Positions 46,122 through 54,911 of a stretch of 64,000 nt of DNA are shown piece by piece. This DNA is from Flammeovirgaceae bacterium UBA1842 (GTDB lineage Bacteria > Bacteroidota > Bacteroidia > Cytophagales > Cyclobacteriaceae): positions 1 to 64,000 of the forward strand of contig DDIU01000020.1 of NCBI GenBank assembly GCA_002338655.1. Direction: 5' to 3'. The position numbers and the translations under genes were made by a program. Below the pieces are notes generated by a model. It saw nothing but the letters and a program-made list of their open reading frames with translations. It was not told the origin of the DNA and searched no databases. Positions within the stretch are counted from its first letter, which is position 1. Each line of letters starts with the position of its first letter.

Positions 46122-46565
46122 CTATATTCTCATATCAAAATTAAAATCCTCCACACTAATTATTCTTACTTTCGGGTAATCCGGGTGGTTTGGGTTTATT
46201 AGGTAGTTGCTTTCCTCAGGTATAATTGCTGATGGTACTTTCATTATTAATGACCTTCTTGATTTTATCCAACCATCACCGATAAACTTCGTCCTCAACT
46301 GTCCTTTGTAGGTTGTCCACCGTTTAGGTAAACGATCCTTAGGATACTCCTCTGGAATAATATTATCTGGAATATCTATGACCAATGTTTTGAACGCATC
46401 ATTACGGCCTTCACTTCCCCTATGAACTAAATTTTCAAGACAGGCCAATGCCCTTGATGATGCGGAATAGATCATAAATGTGCCATTGGAGTTCCACCTA
46501 GCAGGTCTGCCAGATGCTACTAATTGGTTTGAATATTTAGCAAGGGTTATGCGGTATACGATCAT
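46122..46565 (-). CDS. RES-domain toxin of a type II toxin-antitoxin system
   Basis: A 147-residue RES-family protein. Characterised RES toxins consume NAD+ in the cell. The signature is visible: Arg5 in VYRIT, RPARWNSNGTFMIYSASS (Arg23, Gly28, Tyr33) and ALACLENLVH with Glu44, corresponding to the family's conserved R-x-W-N, Y-S and Glu residues. The ATG overlaps the stop of the antitoxin gene by 4 nt (ATGA), the usual antitoxin-first arrangement. Confidence 0.9.
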   Translation of the reverse strand: MIVYRITLAKYSNQLVASGRPARWNSNGTFMIYSASSRALACLENLVHRGSEGRNDAFKTLVIDIPDNIIPEEYPKDRLPKRWTTYKGQLRTKFIGDGWIKSRRSLIMKVPSAIIPEESNYLINPNHPDYPKVRIISVEDFNFDMRI

Positions 46566-46984
46566 GCAGTATCACCGTACTGTATCCTATCGAGCTCTTC
46601 TGTGACAAGGTCAATGCCATCGGAAGTTTTGACCAGATCAAAAGGAACATGCCCGTTGATACCGAATGCTGGCTTAGACAACCAAGAAATAAAGGCATCT
46701 CTTTCTCCAAAAATGCCTACCCCTTGATGATACAAGGCAATGAGCTTAAGCATTATTTCGCTTCTAATCGGGCTGAACTTTGTCTTATTGAGTCGATACT
46801 TGTTAATGGTTTTATGTGTGAGCTCTACTATCTCAGCCATGTAATCATTATTACCAAACAACTTAACTACATCATCAAATATGTTAGCGGAAATCCCTTT
46901 TTGAGCTGCAAAAACGATAGTAGCGGGATCACTTATCTTGGATTTGTATCTGCCATATATTGCCTGAGCTTCATTCACTTCCAT
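46562..46984 (-). CDS. Xre/MbcA/ParS-family antitoxin (DUF2384-like)
   Basis: A 140-residue partner of the RES toxin. The N-terminal two-thirds is a helical Xre-like DNA-binding region, and the C-terminal ISWLSKPAFGINGHVPFDLVKT matches the DUF2384 toxin-binding motif (usual form W-L-x2-P-x-x-L-x-G-x2-P-x-[DE]-L). It should neutralise the toxin and repress its own operon. Unusually for this genome, a full AGGAGG (complement of 46989-46994) precedes the ATG by 4 nt. Two direct decamers upstream (47013-47043) are candidate operators. Confidence 0.9.
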   Translation of the reverse strand: MEVNEAQAIYGRYKSKISDPATIVFAAQKGISANIFDDVVKLFGNNDYMAEIVELTHKTINKYRLNKTKFSPIRSEIMLKLIALYHQGVGIFGERDAFISWLSKPAFGINGHVPFDLVKTSDGIDLVTEELDRIQYGDTA

Positions 46985-47012
46985 TTATCCTCCTCTTTCA
47001 CACTAAGTTATG

Positions 47013-47043
47013 GAAATTTTTCCGTGATTTTAAGAAATTTTTC
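47013..47043. promoter_or_regulatory. Candidate toxin-antitoxin operator: two direct decamers
   Basis: GAAATTTTTC occurs at 47013-47022 and again at 47034-47043, exactly 21 bp apart, so both copies face the same side of the helix. They lie 29-59 nt upstream of the antitoxin start, and the first is part of a larger near-palindrome. An imperfect -7 element TAACTTAG (minus strand) is adjacent. Confidence 0.5.
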
Positions 47044-48913
47044 AATTTTTTTCTGATAATTCGAGCCATCTGAGCTCCTTTGCATCAATTTTGGCTTTTA
47101 TTTCATCAAGTTCCAAACTCCATTTTGTTAAAACTTCATGGTCACTTTCGCCCGAAATCAAGAGTTTTTCAAATTCAACTTTCTTATCAGTGAGTGATTT
47201 AATTTCATTCTCAATCTGATCGAATTCCCGCTTTTCATTATAAGTTAACTTCTGCTCTGTAACTTTTACTTTATCAGCCTTTACTTCCTTCGGTTTATTA
47301 TCTGTCGATCCTATCGTTTTTGAGGCCTTTTCCGAATTTCTATATTTGGTATAGTTGCCATTGAAATCTTCAATGGGTTTATCCTTTTCGAAAATAAAAA
47401 GATGATCCACCAATCGGTCCATGAAATATCTATCGTGAGAAACAATCAACAGACACCCCTGAAAGTTCATAAGAAATTCTTCTAAGGTTCTTAAAGTTAT
47501 TAAGTCAAGGTCGTTGGTAGGCTCATCAAGAATTAAAAAATTGGGGTTCTCAATCAACACCCTTAACAATTGAAGCCTTCTTTTTTCACCGCCACTTAGT
47601 TTATCTACATAATCGTATTGTGCTTTGGGCGAAAAATTAAACTGTGTTAAAAATTTAGACGCGGTAACTACAGCCCCTGAAGATAGCGTTACAATTTCAG
47701 CTACTTCCTGAACCACTTCAATTACCTTCATCCCCGGTTTAAAATTAGGTTCTTGCTGTTTATAATAGCCAAATACAATCGTTTGACCCTTATCAACTGT
47801 GCCCTGATCAGGTGGTAAAATTCCGGTTAGCATATTCAAGAATGTAGACTTTCCTGCCCCATTTTTACCAACTACCCCTACTCTTTCGCCTCTTTTGAAC
47901 ACATAACTAAAGGGCTTGACAACCACCTTTCCGTCAAACGACTTGCTGATATTCTCTACTTCAAGGATTTTCTTACCAATTCTCCTTTGATTAATATCCA
48001 GCTCAACTTCTGACTTGGTCAAATCTTCATGGGCTTTTTCTTTTATCCCTTCAAAGGCCTCTACTCTATATTTGGCTTTTGTGCCACGTGCTTTGGGTTG
48101 GCGCCTTATCCAATCCAATTCCTTTTTAAACAAGTTTGTTGCCTTATCTTTCTCTGCAAAAGCAATTTGCTCCCGTTCTGATTTCTTTTCCAAGAAGTAG
48201 GAATAGTTTCCAGAGTAGCGAAATACCTGCTCCCTGTCCAATTCAATAATTTCATTGGTCACTTGCTCTAAAAAGTAACGATCGTGAGTAACCATAATGA
48301 TTCCCATTTGGCTACTTGAAAGGTAGTTTTCAAGCCATTCTATGGCCTCTAAATCCAAGTGGTTGGTGGGCTCATCTAATATTACCAAATCTGGTTTTTC
48401 AATCAGGGCTTTCGCCAGACCCACCCGTTTCTTCTGTCCCCCTGACATATCACTGATCTTTTTCTCAAGATCATGTACCCCCAACCTTCCAAGAATCTCT
48501 TTGATTTGCGATTCATACGTCCAGGCATCTGCCTTGTCCATCTCCTCAATTAGCGAGCCTAGCTTTTCCATCGAGGCTGGTTCAGTCTCTGCAAGAGCAA
48601 GATGATGCTCATAATCACCAATTAATTTAGCCAAGACCCTATCTCCTCCTAAAACCGCCTCTATAATGTTATCAGTATTGCCAAATTCAGGTTGCTGCTC
48701 TAGATAGGCAATTTTAACTTCGTTATTAATTACCACTTCTCCCCGTTCTGGCACTTCCAGACCAGCCAAAATCTTCAATAAAGTAGTTTTGCCGCTTCCG
48801 TTAACCCCTACCAACGCCACTTTTTGACCTTGTTCAATCCCAAAAGAGATATCTTTAAACAAAACCCGTTCTCCAAATGATTTGGAAATGTTATCTACTG
48901 ACAAATAATTCAT
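47042..48913 (-). CDS. uup: ABC-F family ATPase (Uup-like)
   Basis: A 623-residue soluble protein with two ABC ATPase domains and no membrane segment. Walker A motifs are GVNGSGKTTLLK (about residues 36-47) and GKNGAGKSTFLNM (about 345). ABC signatures are SGGQKKRVGLAKAL and SGGEKRRLQLLRVL, and Walker B motifs are LVILDEPTNHLDLEA and FLILDEPTNDLDL. A C-terminal coiled coil (about 550-623) is typical of Uup, which binds DNA or ribosomes. ABC-F proteins relieve ribosome problems. Uup is preferred over EttA because of the coiled-coil tail. Confidence 0.9.
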   Translation of the reverse strand: MNYLSVDNISKSFGERVLFKDISFGIEQGQKVALVGVNGSGKTTLLKILAGLEVPERGEVVINNEVKIAYLEQQPEFGNTDNIIEAVLGGDRVLAKLIGDYEHHLALAETEPASMEKLGSLIEEMDKADAWTYESQIKEILGRLGVHDLEKKISDMSGGQKKRVGLAKALIEKPDLVILDEPTNHLDLEAIEWLENYLSSSQMGIIMVTHDRYFLEQVTNEIIELDREQVFRYSGNYSYFLEKKSEREQIAFAEKDKATNLFKKELDWIRRQPKARGTKAKYRVEAFEGIKEKAHEDLTKSEVELDINQRRIGKKILEVENISKSFDGKVVVKPFSYVFKRGERVGVVGKNGAGKSTFLNMLTGILPPDQGTVDKGQTIVFGYYKQQEPNFKPGMKVIEVVQEVAEIVTLSSGAVVTASKFLTQFNFSPKAQYDYVDKLSGGEKRRLQLLRVLIENPNFLILDEPTNDLDLITLRTLEEFLMNFQGCLLIVSHDRYFMDRLVDHLFIFEKDKPIEDFNGNYTKYRNSEKASKTIGSTDNKPKEVKADKVKVTEQKLTYNEKREFDQIENEIKSLTDKKVEFEKLLISGESDHEVLTKWSLELDEIKAKIDAKELRWLELSEKN

Positions 48914-49007
48914 CCCGCAAAAGTAGTGAAATTGCCCTCCTTCGTATCAGGCGATTCAAAATATCCTAAAAAATTATTACCTTGTTGCAAATCAAATCCA
49001 AACCAAC

Positions 49008-49604
49008 ATGAAAATCCTTAAAATTATTATTGTCGTAGTTGTGGTGCTTGTTCTAGGTGCTTTAGCTTTCGCAATGATGCAACCAGCAGAAGGCAGTTTA
49101 CAGAGTTCCATTGTTATTAATGCGTCACCAGCATCCGTTTATGAAGAGTGTGTTGATATTAAAAAGCTGGATGCTTGGTCACCCTGGTATAATATAGAAC
49201 CAGCTGCATTTTCTTATGAAGGGCCTGTGAAGGGTATAGGTGCCACCTCGATGTGGGATTCTGAAAAAGAAGAATTAGGTAAAGGGAGTTTGAAAATTAT
49301 TGAAGCAGTACCTAATGAATTTATCAGAACAGAAATGAAATTTGAATCTTTCCCTGGTAAGTTTAGCAGTTGGATCAAACTCTCACCGGAAGGTGAAGGC
49401 ACAAAAGTTGTCTGGGGCTATGATTATAGCGAGATCAACATTATTGGTAGGTTTTTTATGGGAATGATGGATATCAATACTACCATGTTGCCCATGTTCG
49501 AACAAGGCCTTGCAGATTTAAAACAAATAGTAGAAGCCAAACCCGTGGCCGAGCCAGAAATGATGGAAGAAGCAATGGAGTCTGACTCTACTATGGTTGA
49601 ATAG
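49008..49604 (+). CDS. SRPBCC-family protein with N-terminal membrane anchor
   Basis: A 198-residue protein with an N-terminal hydrophobic helix (IIIVVVVVLVLGALAFAMM), then a START/Bet v 1-like SRPBCC domain (about 35-175, INASPASVYEECVDIKKLDAWSPWY) that usually binds hydrophobic ligands, and an acidic Met/Glu-rich tail. The ligand is unknown. It is transcribed divergently from uup. A heptamer array starts at its stop codon. Confidence 0.82.
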   Translation: MKILKIIIVVVVVLVLGALAFAMMQPAEGSLQSSIVINASPASVYEECVDIKKLDAWSPWYNIEPAAFSYEGPVKGIGATSMWDSEKEELGKGSLKIIEAVPNEFIRTEMKFESFPGKFSSWIKLSPEGEGTKVVWGYDYSEINIIGRFFMGMMDINTTMLPMFEQGLADLKQIVEAKPVAEPEMMEEAMESDSTMVE

Positions 49605-49680
49605 TTCTAAATTTCAAGTTTTAAGTTCTAAGTTCTAAGTTTAAAAGATCGCTTAGAACTTGGGACTTTTAACTTTTATC
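49604..49680. repeat. Heptamer array with inverted counterpart
   Basis: Six in-phase 7-mers (GTTCTAA, ATTTCAA, GTTTTAA, GTTCTAA, GTTCTAA, GTTTAAA; 49604-49645) are followed by in-phase reverse-complement units (TTAGAAC, TTGGGAC, TTTTAAC; 49653-49673). The arms can form a 24-bp imperfect hairpin between two convergent genes. Confidence 0.75.
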
Positions 49681-50647
49681 AATTCTCATGTCCCCTGCTT
49701 TTATATTTTTGCTCCTTCCACTGTTTAAGCTCTTCCTTTTTTTGATTTAATTCATCTTCGGTGAACTCAAAATCAATCAACTCATCAAGGTTGGGCTGTC
49801 CGGCATCAATCCAGCAGGTATACCAAAAATCACCGACCATTTTAATTGCTTTTCTCATTTGGCGCTCAACCATGCCATTTAATTTTTCATGGTATGCCTT
49901 AGAAAATGATCTGGAATAAACCTTCACGGTAGTATTGCCTCGGGTTTCAAATGCGTACTTTTTGTCTGCTCCTAATTTGTCAGTGAGCTCTTTTTCAAAC
50001 CTGAAAACCGAATCAAGAGTATTATTAGCCTGGATCACAGCTTCCCATGCCTCCAATTGCGTATTTTTAATATAATTGGCCTTTCCAACAAAAAAATCAT
50101 AATTATCAGAATATAATTCCGGTAAGCGAGATTCCCAAAATCCATGTATCCCATATTGATTGGTCATTTGGCCATTATAATTTTCAGTAGTATGGAGCGG
50201 AACATTAGCGTCAGCAATGTAATGCCCCAAATCTGCAGATAAACGTAAAATAGCACTCGCATCCCTGATTTGCATGGCATCAGTCAACCATGATTTCACT
50301 CTATTAATATGCCAGGGTACAATACCATAGGCCTGTAAAGTATCTTCAGAATATTTTTCCACTGCTTCATTCCAATACCTAGGAAGCTTGTACACAGCAC
50401 TATCACCGTAAACATCAGCATCCAGAAAGTGGCGTGGGGCTTCACCTTCCACAGCATATCTCCTTCGATCTGGGTTAACAGCATTTTCTGTCAGGTACTG
50501 AATATTGTGTTTATAAAAGCCTATCATTTCGGCAGGAAGGGTAAATACCGCCAATCTATTAATCCGTTGATGGGCAAAAAAACCCCACATGGCTTGCACA
50601 GATGGTAATACAAGCAATAAAATGAACGTAAAAACAATCCTCTTCAT
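49679..50647 (-). CDS. Zinc-dependent phospholipase C / S1-P1 nuclease-like protein
   Basis: A 322-residue exported protein with a signal peptide (FTFILLLVLPSVQA). The mature N-terminus MWGFFAHQRINRLAVF supplies the N-terminal Trp and first His of the trinuclear zinc site. Further ligands are seen in PRHFLDADVY, LSADLGHYIADANVPLHT and GIHGFWESRLPEL, the H-x3-D and H-x3-E patterns of this superfamily. Bacteroidota members are often annotated S1/P1 nuclease. It lies on the opposite strand to rpsT and has its own 130-nt divergent upstream space. Confidence 0.85.
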   Translation of the reverse strand: MKRIVFTFILLLVLPSVQAMWGFFAHQRINRLAVFTLPAEMIGFYKHNIQYLTENAVNPDRRRYAVEGEAPRHFLDADVYGDSAVYKLPRYWNEAVEKYSEDTLQAYGIVPWHINRVKSWLTDAMQIRDASAILRLSADLGHYIADANVPLHTTENYNGQMTNQYGIHGFWESRLPELYSDNYDFFVGKANYIKNTQLEAWEAVIQANNTLDSVFRFEKELTDKLGADKKYAFETRGNTTVKVYSRSFSKAYHEKLNGMVERQMRKAIKMVGDFWYTCWIDAGQPNLDELIDFEFTEDELNQKKEELKQWKEQKYKSRGHEN

Positions 50648-50710
50648 TTCCGGTTTACATTATGCAATAAACTTAAGGATTAAGATTAAAAAAATATTGC
50701 TGAGAGATGT

Positions 50711-50741
50711 TTTGTATAAAAAATAATTAATGCTAAATTTG
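50711..50741 (+). promoter_or_regulatory. Promoter of rpsT
   Basis: TTTG (50711-50714) and TAAATTTG (50734-50741) are separated by 19 nt, a perfect consensus. The mRNA leader would be about 30 nt. Confidence 0.85.
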
Positions 50742-50777
50742 CACACTCAAAAATAAGTAGTTGAATTAAGATCAGTT

Positions 50778-51029
50778 ATGGCAAATCATAAGTCAGCGTT
50801 AAAAAGAATCAGATCTAATAACGCAAAAAGATTAAGGAACAGATACCAGCACAAGACCACCAGGACTTTCGTTAAGAGATTGACTGAAGCCACTGACAAG
50901 TCAGAGGCGATGGAATTGTTAAGAAAGGTAACTTCTATGATCGATAAATTGGCGAAGAAAAATATTATCCATCGCAACAAGGCAGCTAATAATAAGTCAA
51001 GATTGACGAAATTGGTAAATAGCCTATAA
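50778..51029 (+). CDS. rpsT: 30S ribosomal protein S20
   Basis: An 83-residue basic ribosomal protein that binds 16S rRNA early in 30S assembly. The start MANHKSALKRIRSN and the run of Lys, Arg and Asn (RNRYQHKTTRTFVKRL), with the C-terminal NIIHRNKAANNKSRL, are typical of S20. It is monocistronic, with its own promoter at 50711-50741 and a strong terminator at 51052. Confidence 0.97.
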   Translation: MANHKSALKRIRSNNAKRLRNRYQHKTTRTFVKRLTEATDKSEAMELLRKVTSMIDKLAKKNIIHRNKAANNKSRLTKLVNSL

Positions 51030-51051
51030 TTCCGTTGTTATGTAAGGATTT

Positions 51052-51090
51052 AAAAGTCCTCTGCTTTTCGCAGAGGACTTTTATTTTTTT
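51052..51090 (+). terminator. Intrinsic terminator of rpsT
   Basis: AAAAGTCCTCTGC (51052-51064) and GCAGAGGACTTTT (51070-51082) form a perfect 13-bp stem with loop TTTTC, followed by ATTTTTTT. It ends only 16 nt before radC. Confidence 0.92.
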
Positions 51091-51105
51091 ATTACTTTCA
51101 AGCTT

Positions 51106-51801
51106 GTGAAAAATTCAGGTTACTTAGGAATTAAAAGCTGGGCAGAAGAAGATAGGCCTCGCGAAAAGCTTTTACTTAAAGGCAAAGCCTCTTTATCTGA
51201 GGCTGAATTGATAGGGATTTTGATTGGTTCTGGCACATCATCCATAAGTGCCGTTGATCTGGCCAAACAAATTTTAAACGGCTCTGATAACAATTTGAAT
51301 GAGTTGGCCCGTTTGTCAGTTAAAGATCTTACAAAATATAAAGGCATTGGTGAAGCCAAAGCCATAAGTATTGTGGCTGCGTTGGAATTGGGAAGACGCA
51401 GAAAGGATACCGAATCCATCAAGAAACCAAAAATAACAAGCTCTTCAGATGTTTATAATTTGGTTAAATCAGATTTACTTGACCTTAGCCACGAGGAATT
51501 CTGGGTATTGCTGTTAACACGCAATAATCAGGTTATAAAAAAACAGCTTATAAGCAGTGGAGGTGTTTCAGGTACAGTGGCCGACCCTAAACTTATCTTT
51601 AAATCGGCATTGGAAGAATTAGCCTCTTCAATCATCCTTATCCATAACCACCCTTCTGGCAACCTGAAACCAAGTGACCAGGACGTTAAACTCACCAAAA
51701 AGATGGTCGAGGCAGGACGAACATTGGAAATTCCAGTGATTGATCATGTAATATTTACCAATGAGTCTTACTTTAGCTTTGCAGATGAAGGAATATTATG
51801 A
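51106..51801 (+). CDS. radC: RadC-family JAB/MPN-domain protein
   Basis: A 231-residue product with an N-terminal HhH-like region (KYKGIGEAKAISIVAALELGRR, about 80-105) and a C-terminal JAMM/MPN metal site, IHNHPSGNLKPSDQD (H-x-H-x10-D, about 180-195). The historical DNA-repair role is doubted, and the biochemical role is unsettled. The start is GTG 51106, 16 nt after the rpsT terminator, giving MKNSGYLGIKSWAEEDRPREKL, of which the WAEEDRPREKL part is the invariant family start. Its stop overlaps the next gene (ATGA). Confidence 0.92.
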   Translation: MKNSGYLGIKSWAEEDRPREKLLLKGKASLSEAELIGILIGSGTSSISAVDLAKQILNGSDNNLNELARLSVKDLTKYKGIGEAKAISIVAALELGRRRKDTESIKKPKITSSSDVYNLVKSDLLDLSHEEFWVLLLTRNNQVIKKQLISSGGVSGTVADPKLIFKSALEELASSIILIHNHPSGNLKPSDQDVKLTKKMVEAGRTLEIPVIDHVIFTNESYFSFADEGIL

Positions 51802-52400
51802 AACAAAGTAATTTATTGAAAATTGGTGTTGGTTTAGTCATAATTATCATTATCGGATACTCATTTTCTGGTGGCCAGACTACAGAAGACTATATCAACG
51901 AAATAAAAAAAGAGCGGGAGGAAAAGGATATTTTTATGAAAAATTCTGATGAGTCACCTTTTCATAATTCTTCCGAAGAGATCAAACCGTTACAATACTA
52001 TCCTCCCGATATACGGTTCAAAATAAAGGCAAGGTTTGTACCGATTAAAAACAAATCAATAGTAAAACTACCTACCAATGATCACTCTGAAAGTGAATAT
52101 CTGGATTATGGTTATGCCGAATTTAGTTTTGCTGACAAACCCCAACGGCTGTTAATCCTTGAAAATGTGGAAGATGAAGTTCTATTTCTTGCCTTTGGTG
52201 ATGAAACCAGCGCTGAAGAAACCTATGGGGCAGGCCGTTATTTAGATGTTAAGCATGATGGTGGCAAATCCATATTATTGGATTTTAATCTTGCTTACAA
52301 CCCATATTGTGCCTATTCGGAAGAATTTAGTTGTCCTCTGCCACCTCGGCAGAACTTATTATCTATACCAATTCAGGCTGGCGAAAAAACTTACCAATAA
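51798..52400 (+). CDS. DUF1684-domain protein, membrane-anchored or exported
   Basis: A 200-residue protein with an N-terminal hydrophobic helix (IGVGLVIIIIIGYSF) that serves as signal or anchor, followed by the DUF1684 domain. Its hallmarks are the KKEREEKDIFMKNSDESPF start, LPPRQNLLSIPIQAGEKTY at the end, and the conserved YGAGRYLDV and FNLAYNPYCAYS segments. Function is unknown. It is coupled to radC by a 4-nt overlap. Confidence 0.85.
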   Translation: MKQSNLLKIGVGLVIIIIIGYSFSGGQTTEDYINEIKKEREEKDIFMKNSDESPFHNSSEEIKPLQYYPPDIRFKIKARFVPIKNKSIVKLPTNDHSESEYLDYGYAEFSFADKPQRLLILENVEDEVLFLAFGDETSAEETYGAGRYLDVKHDGGKSILLDFNLAYNPYCAYSEEFSCPLPPRQNLLSIPIQAGEKTYQ

Positions 52401-52490
52401 AATCTCAGCTCATCGCTCATTGACCTTCAAAATGTTTAATTTTGCCAACTTTAATATGCCCTAGTTGGCCTCACAAGAAGAAATACCAAA

Positions 52491-54911
52491 ATGAAAATAT
52501 CTTTAAACTGGCTTAAAGATTACATGGATTTATCAGAGTCTCCTGAAACCATTAGTAAATCCTTGACGGATACCGGTCTCGAAGTGGAGGGACTTGAAGT
52601 AGTCGAGCAGGTGGAAGGGGGATTAAGCGGCCTTGTCATAGGTGAGGTACTCACTTGTGAGAAACATCCTGATGCCGATAAGCTCAAAATTACCACCGTA
52701 GCTATTGGAAATGGAGTGGTGTCTCCAATAGTATGTGGCGCCCCCAATGTAGCCGTAGGGCAAAAAGTGATAGTGGCCACAGTAGGTGCAACTTTATACC
52801 CAAAGGGGAGTGATTCATTTAAAATAAAGAAGGCAAAAATCCGTGGTGAGGTTTCTGAAGGGATGATCTGTGCGGAGGATGAGATTGGTTTGGGCAACAG
52901 TCATGATGGGATCATGGTATTGGATACCAAATTACCAAATGGAACACCAGCAGCCAGTCATTTCAATTTAGAAAATGATATCGTTTTTGAAATTGGCCTC
53001 ACGCCTAATAGAGCCGATGCGGCTAGCCATATTGGTGTAGCGAGGGACTTAAAGGCAGCACTTAACAAACCTGTAAAATGGCCATCAATTGATACCTATA
53101 AAAAAGACAACGATAATTTATCCATTGAAGTAATTGTTGAGAATACAATTGCCTGCCCAAGATATTCAGGTGTTACGCTCACAAACGTAAGTGTAGGTGA
53201 ATCGCCTGACTGGTTAAAACATCGATTGAAGGCCATTGGCTTAGCACCCATCAACAATGTGGTTGACATTACCAATTATGTGCTACATGAAACTGGTCAG
53301 CCACTCCATGCCTTTGATGCTGATAAAATTACTGGTAACAAAGTATTGGTGAAAACCTTAAATGAAGGGGCTACATTTACTACACTTGACGAAAAAGAAA
53401 GAAAGCTCAAGGCCACTGACCTGATGATATGCGATGGCAAAGAAAAAGGCATGTGTATAGCAGGGGTATTTGGAGGTATCAATTCTGGAGTGACCTCTGA
53501 CACTAAAAATATTTTCCTTGAAAGTGCCTATTTTTCGCCAGACTATGTACGGAAAACAGCTCAGTATCATCAGCTGAAAACCGATGCTTCATTTAGATTT
53601 GAAAGAGGTACTGATCCAGAAATCACGGTTTATGCACTGAAACGTGCAGCTCTGTTGATCAAAGAATTGGCAGGTGCTCAGGTATCTTCAGAAATTACTG
53701 ATTTATACCCTACACCTATTGAAAACTTCAATGTGTTGGTGAAATATAAAAATATTGATCGACTTATTGGAAAGGCTATACTTAAGGATAAAATCCACTC
53801 TATTTTGGAATCATTGGATATTGCAATACAGGACAATAAAGAGGTGGGATTTACAGCTATTGTACCTACTTATCGTGTGGATGTGCAAAGAGAAGCGGAC
53901 ATTATTGAAGAAATATTAAGGATATACGGCTTCAATAATATCGATCTTTCCGACAATATGGGCACTGATTATTTAGCCAATTTTCCAGTTATCGACAAAG
54001 ATAAATTACAAGTAAAAGTTACCAATACCCTAACTGCAAAAGGCTATTACGAAGTAATCACCAATTCACTTACCAAGCCTTCTTATTCAGAAAGTGATAG
54101 TAGCATTGATGAAAAAAACAATGTTGTAATCTTAAATAAACTAAGTGAAGATCTAGGTGTTATGCGCCAATCCATGGTCTATTCTTTGTTGGAGGTGGCA
54201 GCGCATAACATAAACCGAAAACAAACTGATCTTAAGCTTTTTGAATTCGGAAAAACCTATAGGCACTCTGGAGAGAAGTACAATGAGTCTCCACGGCTTG
54301 CAATGTTAATCTCTGGAAATATCAAAGGGGAGCATTGGTCTTCCAAAACCCGAAAAGTAGAGTTTTATGATCTTTCTGGTGCAGTTAATATGGTAATTGG
54401 AAAGTTAACAGGGAAAGAACTAAGTTCTAAAGTGACACAAAAAAGTGACCCTTTCGATTATGCACTTTCATTAGAAGCAAATGGAAAGGTTATAGCCACA
54501 GTTGGGAAGGTTTCTGCTTCGATTTGCCGAAAAACTGGGGTAAAACAGGAAATATTTTATGCAGATATTGATTGGGGCTTGCTTTTGAAACTTACAAATA
54601 ATAATATAGTATTTGAGGAAGTCTCTAAGTTCCCTGAAGTGAAAAGGGATTTGTCTCTAGTTATTGATAAAGGAATAACTTTTGATCAAATTCATACATT
54701 GGCAACCTCATTAGAACGTAAGTATCTAAAGGCCATAAATGTCTTTGATGTGTATGAGGGTGATAAAATTGATGCTGGCAAGAAAGCTTACGCAATGAGT
54801 TTTACTCTTCAGGACAAAGAAAAAACACTTACTGACAAGGTTATTGACAAGACTATGTCTAAATTGATGACATCATTTGAAAATGACCTGGGGGCAATAA
54901 TTAGAAAATAG
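52491..54911 (+). CDS. pheT: Phenylalanine--tRNA ligase beta subunit
   Basis: An 806-residue beta subunit of the alpha2-beta2 enzyme that charges tRNA-Phe. It has an N-terminal OB-fold tRNA-binding domain (about 40-150, GLVIGEVLTCEKHPDADKLKI), the B3/B4 editing domain (about 215-390, RYSGVTL and AFDADKI), the B5 domain, a synthetase core-like domain, and a C-terminal FDX-ACB domain (about 715-806, KFPEVKRDLSLVID). The alpha subunit is not in the window. A TAATTTTG -7-like element (52437-52444) precedes the start. The next gene begins immediately after the stop. Confidence 0.97.
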   Translation: MKISLNWLKDYMDLSESPETISKSLTDTGLEVEGLEVVEQVEGGLSGLVIGEVLTCEKHPDADKLKITTVAIGNGVVSPIVCGAPNVAVGQKVIVATVGATLYPKGSDSFKIKKAKIRGEVSEGMICAEDEIGLGNSHDGIMVLDTKLPNGTPAASHFNLENDIVFEIGLTPNRADAASHIGVARDLKAALNKPVKWPSIDTYKKDNDNLSIEVIVENTIACPRYSGVTLTNVSVGESPDWLKHRLKAIGLAPINNVVDITNYVLHETGQPLHAFDADKITGNKVLVKTLNEGATFTTLDEKERKLKATDLMICDGKEKGMCIAGVFGGINSGVTSDTKNIFLESAYFSPDYVRKTAQYHQLKTDASFRFERGTDPEITVYALKRAALLIKELAGAQVSSEITDLYPTPIENFNVLVKYKNIDRLIGKAILKDKIHSILESLDIAIQDNKEVGFTAIVPTYRVDVQREADIIEEILRIYGFNNIDLSDNMGTDYLANFPVIDKDKLQVKVTNTLTAKGYYEVITNSLTKPSYSESDSSIDEKNNVVILNKLSEDLGVMRQSMVYSLLEVAAHNINRKQTDLKLFEFGKTYRHSGEKYNESPRLAMLISGNIKGEHWSSKTRKVEFYDLSGAVNMVIGKLTGKELSSKVTQKSDPFDYALSLEANGKVIATVGKVSASICRKTGVKQEIFYADIDWGLLLKLTNNNIVFEEVSKFPEVKRDLSLVIDKGITFDQIHTLATSLERKYLKAINVFDVYEGDKIDAGKKAYAMSFTLQDKEKTLTDKVIDKTMSKLMTSFENDLGAIIRK

